From the NCBI GenBank assembly GCA_963921195.1, contig OY992537.1, forward strand, positions 98,724,736 through 98,788,735: a stretch of 64,000 bases of DNA, written 5' to 3'. The notes under the pieces are model-generated. The model was not told the DNA's origin and ran no database searches. It saw nothing but the letters and a program-made list of their open reading frames with translations. Within the stretch, counting starts at the first letter, position 1. Every line of letters starts with the position of its first letter. This DNA is from Pegoplata infirma (taxonomy: Eukaryota > Arthropoda > Insecta > Diptera > Anthomyiidae). The position numbers and the translations under genes were made by a program. This document shows, piece by piece, positions 47,003 to 58,648 of the stretch.

Positions 47003-48600
47003 TGGGTACCGAATAAAGGTTAAAAAAGTCAAAGAAATCGAAAAAGTCGAAAAGGTTGAAAAGGTTGAAAAAATCGAAAGCAAACGTCGACCCTTTCACT
47101 GAGGTTTTCTGAATAATCGAAAATATTGGTAACGTCTCTATTGCAGTAACGGTAATTAAAAAATGCAATTTACACTTTCTGACTAATAAAATTAGATTTG
47201 GCATTTTTTTGCTTCACTTACAAAATAATATTTTTTTTCTATTTTATAGACAAAAGGATTTTTACTTGTAGAGCAAAATCGGGGGGAAAAAGGGTGTTTA
47301 GAGGTCCAAATTCTTGTAGAGTAACTATTATTGAGTTGCAGATATCAGGAGGTCCATTTTATATGAAATCAAATCCTATATTTTGGAAGCAGCGTTTTTT
47401 TTACTTTTTAACAGCGAATATCTCAAAAAGTATACGTGCTAGAAAAAATTGGATGGCAGATTTGGAATAAGGAGAGCAAAGTCCATAAGAATCAGTAGGA
47501 TATTTCTCTGGGAGGTTTTTGTTGTCGAATAGTGTAATTATTGAGCAATAGCTCGAAAACAGGATCAGCTAGGATTTTCCTGCTAACGATTTTTAAAGTT
47601 CTAAATAAAGAGGTATAAAATGCCATTATCAGAGTTTGTCACCACTTTTTACAAAACCTAAACTTGCATTAAAGGGGTGTGGTGAATATCAAAATGGTAA
47701 TGCGACTTTTATCGTGCTTGCACTATTTTGAATAAACAAAGTGGTGTGGGGTATACAATTTTAGATTCCGGAACTGTAATTACGGAATTTTCGGCTTAGT
47801 GCATTCTTTACAAACAAAAACTGAATATTTAACAGGAGAATATATTTTGAAAAAAAAACATCATCTGTTTCAATATGAGTCATATGCAGTATTCTAATCG
47901 TTTAAAAAAAGAAACATAACTGATATAGGGACATGTTAAACTTTGACAATTAATAATGTAGAAGTCAGCACGTAGTCCCACAAACATGACGGAGTTAACA
48001 ATAAAATGTTGACGTTAGCAACATTATTGTACAAAAAAAATTATTTCATAATTTAGGGAAATATGTATAAGAAGAAATTCTAAAATAAAAATCTGTCGTC
48101 ACTGCATTTAGACGTGCCTTAGTTTGGAACTTCAATATTTGCAACAAAAAATCTCTAATTACATATGCAATAAAGAATTGTTTAACTAATTTCGAAATTT
48201 CTTGAAAATTGTATGTAAATTATAATTTGTGTTGTGCATATAAAATTGCTTAAGTTTGCGTTTCTAATATTTCATTAACAAAAAATAAATAAAATAAGCA
48301 ATCCTATGAACTATAAGGGATTAGTCATTATCAGAATACATTATAAATGTAATAAATTATTGAAAAAGGCAGATACAGCAAAAAAAAAAAACTAATTGAT
48401 ATATTTGTTAGTGGGTTATTTTTGTATTTTTGTTTGGACCCTAACCTACCATACTTGTTAAAATAATATGATATAACTTTTTTTGTAACATTTGTTTAAT
48501 TTAATTTAGAGATAGTTAAGAGATAACAGAGAAGTTAGTAAAATAACAGGAAATTGAAAACGATCGATATTTCAATCTAGAATATTTTGTTTAATAACAA
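47003..48600. other. Intronic sequence without a recognised element
   Basis: Short AAGTCGAAAAGGTTGAAAAG-type runs at 47025-47080. Nothing coding. Confidence 0.4.
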
Positions 48601-48604
48601 TGCG

Positions 48605-49695
48605 GAACACTATTTCGGACATGCTGATTCGAATGGCGTACTCCGTTTTTCGATGTATGGTGCAGTTTTCTTGCAAAATGTCGTTAAAGATTTGCTGATT
48701 TCGAGCCAGTTTTTTAACAAAAAAAATTGCAAAGTAAATGGTTTATAAATTTTATGACATGGAAAACAAAGAACATTTCTTATGCAAATTTGGTTAAAAG
48801 CTTTTCAATTTAAGCCCTTAAATTCGCGAATTTCTTCATTTTTTAAGGTTTTCGCGAAATTAACAGCCAAATTGGTCTTTGATAAAAAACTTGCTTTTAA
48901 TGAATCAAAAATGCATTCCTATCAATACGAATAGTGGACAAAAAAGAGCTATGTTACATGGACCATCATGATGAAAATCGCGAAAACCCGTTTTTTTGTA
49001 TATGCCAGCATCACTTAACGAGAGGATTTAAGGTTCCATCTTTTAGTATATAATGTGGGAACCTTAAACAACTAACTGACCAAAAATTCGACCAAAAAAG
49101 TTTTCATTTGCAAAAGTTATCTTAACAAAAACTATTATTTCAGTGTTTGCGATACAATAATTATAGTTTTTGTTAAGATAACTTTTGCAAATGAAAACTT
49201 TTTTGGACAAATTTTGGGTCAGTTCACTGTTTAAGGTTCCCACATTATATACTAAAAGATGAAGCCTCAAATCATCTCCTAAAGTGATGCTGACATATAC
49301 AAAAAAAAATGTTTTTTCGCGATTTTCATTATGATGGTCCATATAACATAGATGTTTTTTGTCCACTATTCGTAGTGTCATGGACGCCTTTATGATCCAC
49401 AAAATGCAAGTTTTTTATCAGAGACCAATTTAGCGGTTAATTTCGCGAAAACTTAAAAAATGAAGAAATCCGCGAATTTAAAAGCTTTAAACCAAATTTA
49501 TATTAGAAATATTGCTACAAGTTATATCTTTGTTTTCCATGCCATACAATCTAAAAATCATTAGCTTTGGATTTTTTTTGTTCAAAAAGCAGCTGAAAAT
49601 CAGCCAATCTTTAATGACATTTTACAAGAAAACTGTACCATACATCGAAAAACGGAGTACGCCATTCGATTCAGCATGTCCGAAATATATTGAAA
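48605..49695. repeat. Giant near-palindrome, about 520-bp arms
   Basis: TTTCGGACATGCTGA and GAATGGCGTACTCCGTTTTT on the left are inverted at 49625-49690. The centre is near 49145, where AGTTATCTTAACAAAAACTA folds onto its complement. Arms are diverged. Probably a long-TIR DNA element; no target duplication found. Confidence 0.8.
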
Positions 49696-49889
49696 TGATG
49701 GTCGTACCTCTTGTTTTCTAAAAAAAAAGGTTAGTTTTGTCACGCAGTGTAATCAGAATTTTATTGGAAATAACATTTTAAGTAATAAATTCGAATTTCC
49801 ATTTTACAGATCGTGAAGTATTAATGGTTGAAATTTCGATCGTTTTCGATATCGATTTCAATCACACGCCGGATGAAGATAAATAAGTA

Positions 49890-50600
49890 AAAAAAGTTTT
49901 TTACCCTCCACAATGTAAATAAGAATGTTACAAAAAACATTGTTGAAAAAAAGTTTTGTTAAAAAAATTGGTAAAATAAATTATTTTGAGAAATTTTTTT
50001 CTTAAAAAAAAACTGGTAAAAAAGAATTTGCTAAAAAATTGTTAATAAAATAATTTTGTAGTTGTTTAAATATCATGCTGTAACCAGAAGCCGAATTATG
50101 CATTTTGTTTTTTTAGGTTATGTGGAATGTACCGAAATTTTCGAGGTGTCCTCAAAGACTATTAAAGAAGACGTTTCACACGGGAAAGTAAATGAACCCT
50201 CGGGAAATAAGCTAACACGGTGGAGTATTTGCCATCGTTTGCTTTGATAAATTCATTCGCTTTCCAAAATTTCACTAATACACACTCGTATTTCCACCAA
50301 AATCACTAATACTTTCACGTTTTTCGTATTTAGAATTGCGTAGAAACAAATATAATTGACAAATATTCCTCAAAGTGAGCTTACTTGTATTTTAGTGAAT
50401 GGGCAAATTTGAGTCCTGGAACGACTGGACACCCTTTGGGTGTCCTTACATTTTCGTTATAACTTTTAAACCTATATTGTTCAAATGCAATAATAAAATT
50501 CTCTGGACAAGAGGAAGTAAATATGTGTAAGTCATATCTGCGTAATATTTTGGCCGTGATCGCTATTTCGACAGACAGACGGACCGACTGGCATCGCTAT
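49890..50600 (-). repeat. Interspersed repeat, minus orientation
   Basis: TTTACCCTCCACAATGTAAA, GGTTATGTGGAATGTACC and GACAGACAGACGGACC mark another copy of the same family. The short open frame from 50062 in it is not a gene. Confidence 0.6.
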
Positions 50601-51891
50601 AATTTCAAGGAAAATCGGTTGCCACGGTATAGCAATTTTAGTTCTGTTAATTTTAATTTGTAGAATATAAAAATAACCTGCAAGAAAAGTGACCGGTCCT
50701 TTATAGGTCACGTGACATGTCACACGGACCCAAATAACCTATCACACACTTGACAAATTTCATATAAAAACACATGTCCCCTTCGTGAAAAAATGTCGCA
50801 ACTTCGGATCCACTTGTGCAACTTGACCTGCCACTTAGTAACACATCACAGAACTATCCCCCTGTGAACTATCACAGACCACCCACCTTTTATATAAAAT
50901 CCATCAGTTACCTTTTATGACATGTCGCTGGACAGGTTTTTGTGCTTGGGAGTTAAAAAAAATTAAGGGAATTTTTTTAAGTTTGTTAATTTTTTTTTCT
51001 TAAGAGCATTTTTATGACCTTTTTGAATCCAAAGCCCAAAAAAATTCAAAAATGTCAATTTTAGAACTTAAAAATTTTTATAAGGGTTTTATTTATGGTT
51101 TTTTCTGTTAGTACAGATCGAGCAGGGGCTCTAATTCTATTTGGTATATGGGTTCAAGTTGAAAAATTTTGAAGTATATTTAATTTCTAAAAATTATAAC
51201 ACATTTCTGGTATTCCTATACCGGTTTCAAACAGTTTCAGTTAACCGTCATAATCATTAGGATTCAAATGTCGGCTTGTTTCGGGACTTAGAAAACTTTT
51301 TAAAGTTTTCAAACATTTTTTTCAAATTATCTATCGATTTTTTCCCTTTTAAAAGCATTTTTGACGATAGTTTTTAAACATTTCATTATATTTTATGATG
51401 CTGTGCTAGTTTTTCTGGAACTGTGGGTGCAGTGTGGCCCCACCGTATGAAAGAAATAAATATCCCCCCGATCGGCAAAACGAACCTGTTTATTTTTTAA
51501 CTTTTTTATTTTTTTTTACATTTTGAAGGGTATAAAAGACGAATTTAAAACTCTCACTTGTTGTACCCTACCCTACTCTGTGTTACTCATTCCCCATACA
51601 AACCACCTTTCTGATATTGACATCTCTCAAAATTCATAATAAATTTTTTTTGTAGGTGCTAAACGTGTACTTATCAAATCTTTTTACAATTGGATACTTT
51701 TTGGATTTAGTCCCCATATAAAAATGTAGCCTTTAAAAATATTGCTCATCCTCTTTAACATTAGGGGTATGACCAAAATAATTATAATATTTGTAAGTTA
51801 ACGTATTCACTTAATTAGTAGTAAATGTGTCAGATTATATTATGTTCCCGATGACTTTCACTTGTTAAATTAAAATACTTTTAATACTCAC

Positions 51892-52804
51892 TCTATATAT
51901 TTCTCTTTTTTTATATTCATAGCTTGCAATTCGGGTTTTGCTGCATTGATTTCACGTTCCAAGGCTTTATAGTCCTCTTTTTTCTTTTCAACATGACGAT
52001 TTAATTTGTTCATTTCAGCACAGAGATCATTAAGGCGAGCCTTCATTAAGGCTGCATTTTGCTGCAGTTGTTCTTGTTCCAAATGGCGGGTAGTTTGGGA
52101 ATTTGTTGTGGAATTTGTAGGTGTAGATGAGATGGTATTGGTAGAAGAGGAATTTGCATTAGAAATTGTACCGACCTGCGGTGGATTATTAATAAAAGTC
52201 TCTAATAGTTTAATTTGAGATTGAAACATTTTTTCGGCCCTTTGAAAAACTTCTTGATGTAGTTTTTTATCATTCAATTCAGTTTCAATAGATTTAAAAA
52301 TTTTTAATTTTTGATCCAGACTTTGTTGATGTTTATTTAGCTTTTGATGGATTACCAAAAATTGTTCGGCCATTATACGTAGATCTGCATTCGGTTGTAA
52401 CTCCTCATCTTCTACGGGCCGTATAATAGGTATACTCAAGGTTATATCGAGAGTTTTATTATAAAGTTTTAGAGAATTGGCTTTATAGTAATTTATTAAC
52501 TCTACAACTGAACTAAATTTACAATCAACAAAACCATATTTACCATTTAAATGGCAAATTTTAATTAATTTTTCAGTACCATCTTTGATCAAAGTTAACG
52601 TATATTCTCCCTCTTTGGAAAGAGCATCACGAACAAGAAAACTACCATCTGGTTTACCGCTTAGAATATTTTTAACATCCTCACGTGATATTTTTCCCCA
52701 ATACCATTCAACATTTCGTAACTCTTCGGCATTTTCATCTAAAGCTGGTCCACTACCAGATGGTTGTGGCCTCATCGTTGAATAATGAAACGGTGAAGTA
52801 TACA
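51892..52804 (-). CDS. Pi3K21B: PI3K regulatory subunit p60, first coding exon: N-SH2 and inter-SH2 region
   Basis: This exon encodes the N-terminal part of the class IA PI3-kinase adaptor, which binds phosphotyrosine on receptors and docks the p110 catalytic subunit in insulin signalling. Counting from the inferred start Met, an N-SH2 domain runs from about residue 34 (WYWGKIS) to 128, with the phosphate-binding arginine in FLVRD at residue 59. A Lys/Glu/Leu-rich coiled coil (inter-SH2, p110-binding) follows from about 135, broken by a Ser/Thr/Asn-rich insert near 215-240. The exon starts right after a pyrimidine-rich stretch and ACAG acceptor (AG at 52806-52805) and ends before a GTGAGT donor at 51891, in phase 2. 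Its first two bases are TG; with an A from the upstream exon they make ATG, the same place where I recall Drosophila p60 starting. The alternative is the internal ATG at residue 11. There is no SH3 or BH domain, as in insect p60. Confidence 0.93.
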
Positions 52805-54645
52805 CTGTAAGTAGAAAGATTTTTATTAATTTTTTATAATTAAATTATTGTGTAGGAATCTAAGATTTATGAAAAGAAAAGAATCTAAAAATCTGAGAGT
52901 TTTTTCATAGAAAAAATGTATTAAAATCTAAGAATTTTTCTATGGTAAAATCAGAGTTTTAGAATTTTTCTATGAACCTGAAAACCTGTCCTAAAAATTT
53001 GTCTATAGAAAAAAATGTTTCAGAATCTGAGAAATTTTCTATAGAAAAAAAATGTCTCAGAATCTGAGAATTTTTCTATAGAAAAAAATGTCTCAGAATC
53101 TGAGAAATTTTCTATAGAAAAAAAATGTCTCAGAATCTAAGAATTTTTCTATAGAAAAAATGTCTCAGAATCTGAGAATTTTTCTATAGAAAAAATTTCT
53201 CAGAATCTGAGAATTTTTCTATAGAAAAAATGTCTTAGAATCTGAGAATTTTTCTATAGAAAAAATGTCTCAGAATCTGAGAATTTTTCTATAGAAAAAA
53301 TGTCTCAGAATCTGAGAATTTTTCTATAGAAAAAATGTCTCAGAATCTGAGAATTTTTGTATAGAAAAAATGTCTCAGAATCTGAGAATTTTTCTATAGA
53401 AAAAATGTCTCAGAATCTGAGTATTTTTCTATAGAAGAAATGTCTCAGAATCTGAGAATTTTTCTATAGAAAAAATGTCTCAGAATCTGAGAATTTTTCT
53501 ATAGAAAAAATGTCTCAGAATCTGAGAATTTTTCTATAGAAAAAATGTCTCAGAATCTGAGAATTTTTCTATAGAAAAAATGTCTCAGAATCTGAGAATT
53601 TTTCTATAGAAAAAATGTCTCAGAATCTGAGAATTTTTCTATAGAAAAAATGTCTCAGAATCTGAGAATTTTTCTATAGAAAAAATGTCTCAGAATATGA
53701 GAATTTTTCTATAGAAAAAATGTCTCAGAATCTGAGAATTTTTCTATAGAAAAAATGTCTCAGAATCTGAGAATTTTTCTATAGAAAAAATGTCTCAGAA
53801 TCTGAGAATTTTTCTATAGAAATTTCAATGCAAAATTTGGAACTTTCGCACCCACTCGATTGAGGGCGTTTGCCCCCAACAAAAGTGGTACCACTGGACT
53901 CAGGGTGAGTAGTCGATGCACAACTTTCATCGGATTTTAAGTTTTTTTTTAGTTATGCGCAAAATTTTTGTATAGGAAAACGTTTTAGAATTTGACAAAA
54001 TTGCAGTTGATGGGGCCAAAAAAACGCCACCAGTTTTAGAAATGAATAGAAAAAACAAAATTAATAATTAATGGTGCCAAGCCCTTCCAGATCCTCAGGG
54101 TCCAGAGGACCTGTTTTGTTCTGGTACCTTATTTAAAGATAATTTAACAAAAAAAAAAAGGTTTTCTCTGATTAGCAAGCCTTTGGCCGGTCGCTGGAAT
54201 TACAAAATTCATCTCTTAGGTCCACCCCCACCGCAAAAAATGTTTTTTTTTGGAAGCAGTATTAAGGTGTTTAATTCATTATATGTTAAAAAATACTAAA
54301 ATAACCCGAGTAAAAATGTTTAGATATATTCTTCATCTTATACCTATACACATCTTATCCGAGATTTGAAAGTTCAGTACTGATCCGAGTAAGATCAGTG
54401 CTAATCTGGTGTTTGAAAGATCGGTACTGATCCTTCACATTTTAACTTAGAAACCGGGCCCGGTGCACTAATCATTAATTTCGGTCTTTATTTCAGTTTT
54501 TTTTTTTTTCAATTTTGACGTGCTCCATAAACTGAATCCAGTCGATGAAAAATATTTTTTTTTTGGTTAGGTTCATAAATAATAAAATTAGCATAGAAAT
54601 CATGGAAATCTTTTGGAACTCTGTCCTTGTACTAAAAATACTTAC
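52805..54645 (-). other. Candidate 5' intron of the Pi3K21B-like gene
   Basis: The acceptor at 52806-52805 is clear (TTTCTACTTACAG). The best upstream donor I see is GTAAGTAT at 54645 (minus), preceded by exon bases AATA. Its last exon base A would complete the ATG with the TG of the next exon. The intron contains the third minisatellite array. The donor choice is inferred from sequence only. Confidence 0.5.
52870..53822. repeat. 35-bp palindromic minisatellite, array 3 (variant)
   Basis: About 23 well-conserved copies plus a degraded left edge, in the candidate 5' intron. The unit is also 35 bp but reads TCTCAGAATCTGAGAA, then TTTTTCTATAGAAAAA, which is a perfect 16-bp palindrome. It thus differs consistently from array 2 at two positions. 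Confidence 0.96.
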
Positions 54646-55100
54646 TATTTTAATAGGAGAGACAAGAAGGACGATGTGATTTGACAGGAAATTTATTTGT
54701 GGTGTTGGTTAAATGTCTCTACAAGTTTCCTGTTGTCGTAGTTGTTGCTTTTTTGACAATTCTCTCTGTGTGTTTTATATTCTTTCAGATTTTTTTCTTT
54801 AATTTCCTTTTATCAATTCCATCTTTCTTCTCATTGATATTTACTTAAATCAATTTTCTTTCTTTTCCTTGTTAATTAACTCTTCTTCTTTTCCCCTTCT
54901 CCATTCGATAATTACACAAATTTTTTTTATGAAGTGTAACTTTTTTTCTTCCTTTCTTATACCCGGGATTCAACTTTGCAATCACTTCGTCATTAGTGGA
55001 TTCGTCGTTTTCTTCTTTCTTATTAATTATTAAACAAAAGAAACACACAAAAAATAAAAAAAGAATATATTTTGTGTGTATTGTTGCAGCAATAAATGTT
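54646..55100 (-). other. Candidate 5' UTR exon of the Pi3K21B-like gene (upstream limit unknown)
   Basis: Upstream of the candidate donor the minus strand is purine-rich and AG/AAG-rich, free of obvious transposons, and denser in unique sequence than its surroundings, as in many fly 5' leaders. The upstream edge given is arbitrary: no TATA box or initiator stands out. If correct, this exon is non-coding except for its last base, the A of the start codon. Confidence 0.35.
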
Positions 55101-56015
55101 CGCGGGGGAGGAGATTTAATTATTTTTTTTATTTAACATTTTAAGCTCATCACCATGTTCCATAAGCGTGTTTAACTTTGCAATACAAAAAAAGTGTTCA
55201 TTTTCGCCACAGAAACTGACCTTCCCTTATACACACAATTTAAATCACACTTTTCTATTTTTTTTTACTATTGCATATATTCCACTTTCATTAATGAAGT
55301 TTTTTTTTTATATCACTAAACAAAAATATAATCAATTAATAATTTTATTTTATAAAATATGCTAACGAGTAGTGAAAAAAATTGATGAGCTTATTTTTTC
55401 TTTGCTGCTAAAAAAAAGAAAACCTGTACGTTTTTACACCACAGTGCTTAGTGTTGCTACTTTTTTTCAGAAAAAGCAAAGAAGAATTGATAATACCGAT
55501 TACACATGACAAATTGTAATCAGTGATGCCAGATGCAGGGAATTTTATCTTTTGTAGGGACTTTTTTTTAATTTGAATTAGTAGGGATAACAAGTGATAT
55601 TTTTGCTAAAAACGGTTTTTAGCTGTACGTGAGAAGAAGGTATGAGAGTGTTAAATTCAACCAGAGGTACAAAGTACACGCAAAAAAAATCTGTGTCGGA
55701 TTGAGCAAAAATCTGGCATAATTTTACCAAAAATATGCTAAAACTACAACCGACGAAGTAGTTTTCGTAATTTAGCCAAAACGCTTATGTAAAAAATTTT
55801 GAAGAAAATGCTAATGCTATTTAAGCAAAAACTTGGTAAAATATACCAAAAGAATATGGTGAAATATTTGAAAAGGTGACTAAAAATAATGCTGAAAATT
55901 ACCACATTTATGCTAAAATAAATTTTTTTATAAAATTTTTGTAAAAATTTGTATATTTGTTGAATTTAAAACTTTCACACAATTTTAAATTCAACAAGGT
56001 ATTAGAGTGTTATAC

Positions 56016-56152
56016 GGCGTTCACACTTGCTGTTTTGAAGTGTTTAAAAGTGAGATGTTTAAAAAAGTCTTTGTTCTGTATCCATTACGTTTTTATTCTG
56101 TTACTGGTGTTTTGTTAAACAACTTGTTTAAAATCGCTAGTGTGAACTCCAT
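56016..56152. mobile_element. Short MITE-like palindrome
   Basis: GGCGTTCACACTTGCT and its complement AGTGTGAACTCC at the ends, with GTTTAAAA repeats inside. Confidence 0.4.
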
Positions 56153-57046
56153 ATTAAATTCAACCAGAGGTACAAAGTAGAGATGGGAGCTGATCACATT
56201 ATTAACACGAATCATTAAAAGGCCAGTTGGGCAGCAAATTAACGATGTTTTAAAAAAGTTTATTAAAAATTAAATAAATAAGCTAATATGCATTTATAGC
56301 AAAAATATGCATTTATAGGTAAATATGCAAAAATATGCACAAACGAATAGATGGCATTTTAAATATTATATTTTTATATATTTTTTTATTATTATTTTAA
56401 TGTATATAAACTTAATTTAATATGTTATATATGGTTTAAATTGAGAAAGGTGTGAAACAAAAATTTATTTTTCTAAAAATTTAAGACATCCTGGTTCGTT
56501 TTTTACTAGTTTCATATAATCCAGTTATTATAATCATTAGAAAAACTTTTAATGTCAAATTTATTCAGTTAATAGTCAATTTTATTCTATATGTGAAAAT
56601 TATTAACAGATCGCAGCCGCCAGGGATTGAATATGTTTTTTATTAGTATATTTTTTTTAGTCATATCATGTTAATATTTTTTTATGATATAAGTAAACTT
56701 TTTCGTGAGTAGTTTTTTTGAGCAGAGGTTTGTAACCGGCTAAGACCAATAGGCTAGGCTATTGAAAATGATAACAAGAAATAAAAAAATAATAATTTTC
56801 ATTCTTTAAATGCACTGAACCAATCACCATTCTGAGTCCTTGGCCAAAGTCGAAAAGATCCCCACATGTTTATAAGCAAATTAAAACAAAAAAAAATAAC
56901 GTTAGCAAGGAAGAAAGCAATTGAAACTTGGTTACCAAATTGATTGTCTACAATATCGCTTTACAAAATGTAAATGGAGATGATTAGTTCCATTATAAAA
57001 ACCGCTGCTTTTATAGCGTAGGGAAAAATGTAGGGGCAATAATTTA

Positions 57047-57430
57047 TGGTGTTTTCTTTTCTGAAAAAAAATGTTTGCCTTTTTAGTGCATACATTTTTA
57101 AAATGTTTAACTCACACCTTCAAAAATTTGCATTTTATTTGACTGGAATAGAACACAACATACAGCAATACTCTGCCCTGTATTTTTTTAACAGCTGTTT
57201 TGAGAAAACAACACAGAAAAAGTCAGCTGTTGTATAAGGCAATTTCAACCCCGTGATTTTTTACGGGGTAAAAAGTGCAACTTTTTTGCACTTTATAGGG
57301 CAGACATTTTTAGAAAAGAACACGATATTCTTTATAAGGGTTGACATTTTTTAGAAAAGAACACAAAAACATAATTTTTGGGGCGAAATGCAAAAAAAAG
57401 GCACATTTTTTGCCAGAAAAGAAAACACCA
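57047..57430. mobile_element. 384-bp element with TTA duplication (PIF/Harbinger-like)
   Basis: Ends TGGTGTTTTCTTTTCTG and CAGAAAAGAAAACACCA, flanked by TTA on both sides. A 3-bp TWA duplication is the Harbinger pattern. A relative is split by the hAT-like element at 58649. Confidence 0.65.
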
Positions 57431-57778
57431 TTAGTCATTGGGTAAATAAAGGGAATTTTTTGAGAAACTTAAGGATTTTTTAATAATTTTGTCTGGCATC
57501 ACTGTTTATAATTAGTGTTGTCATACATACTCAGTATAAAATAACCATTTACAAAACAGCAATTCTAAAGAAATGTAATTTGTATATGTTTTTCTAAAAT
57601 TAAGTTTCTAAATGCGAAATATCTTTATTATTCCTCAAAATCTTAACTTTGCAACAAAAATGACATCACTGGCCGGTTATTGCCGTATTGTAGTGTAAAA
57701 AAGCCGTTTTTCTTAAAAAGCGTTATTACACCAATATAACACTCAAAGAATTGAGTTAGTACCAGTAGTTGATATTTA

Positions 57779-58585
57779 CACTCATAGAAATATCTTAGTA
57801 GAAAAATTAGTAAACCCATTGTAGATCAAGTTTTACAGAATATTGCCTTATTCAACAAAAATTAATGTTGATATCGTTGAATAATCAGTAAAGTTGAATC
57901 AACTCTTTACATCGTTTATACAGAATTCAATAGATAAAACCAAAAAAGAAAAAACAACCCTGTTCGTTCATTTTTGTATTATCAAGTTGGTAGCAATGTG
58001 AAATTTTGTTTGTCTCTTATAAAATTATTTTATGTGTTTGTTTCTTATAAAAATATTTAATATTATAAAAATAAATTAAAATAGGATCTGATGATCAGAT
58101 TCTGATCTGTAAATATTTGGTAAGTAATAAAATACATTGTTTACTTTATGTATTTATACTATATTATACTTTTGTTTGTTTTTTTTTAAGGCTTTTGATT
58201 TGGTGTCATTAGAAAACTGGAGAATGGCTTACGAGTGCAAAACATAAATAAACGAAGTGTGTGAAAATCTTGTGGTGAAATATTGCAGCTTAAAAAGCCG
58301 GTGATAATTCTAAAAAATATTGTGATTTTTACCTAATAAAAGAATATTAACAAATAACAACAAGCTTTTTTTTATTAATAATATTTCTTTTATCAACAAA
58401 AGTATGAGTTGAGTTTACAAAAAATACGAGTTGATTTACAAAAAAACGAGTTGATCAACTTTTACAAAAACTGACAACAATTTTTATTGAAATCAACATA
58501 AATATTTGTAGGGTCAAAATCAACAATGATTTCTGTTGAATTTACAATGATTTTCTTTGGGAATACAATGATTTTTGGTCGAGTG
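57779..58585. mobile_element. CACTC-ended element, TA flanks
   Basis: Ends CACTCATAGAAATATC and GATTTTTGGTCGAGTG with TA on both sides. Many GTTGATT/AATCAAC repeats. It contains an intron-like segment (GTAAGT near 58121, a long T tract and AAG near 58190) between short open stretches. Confidence 0.62.
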
Positions 58586-58648
58586 TACTTGTGAGGAGCT
58601 AATTAATTTGTACTCTTTTATAAAACGGGTCTCTTATGGTGTTTTCTT

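Larger units (their letters stand above)
19235..51891 (-). other. Giant phase-2 intron of the Pi3K21B-like gene
   Basis: GTGAGT at the donor (51891 downward) and TTCCAG at the acceptor (19236-19235) join exons in frame (914 nt including the inferred A, plus 706 nt, make 540 codons with the stop). The 32,657-bp intron contains almost only transposable elements and their remains, including one complete DNA transposon. No other host gene is seen inside it. Confidence 0.85.

Noticed and set aside
49064..49402. 112-codon minus frame
   Set aside because: It lies across the centre of the giant near-palindrome and has no known motif.
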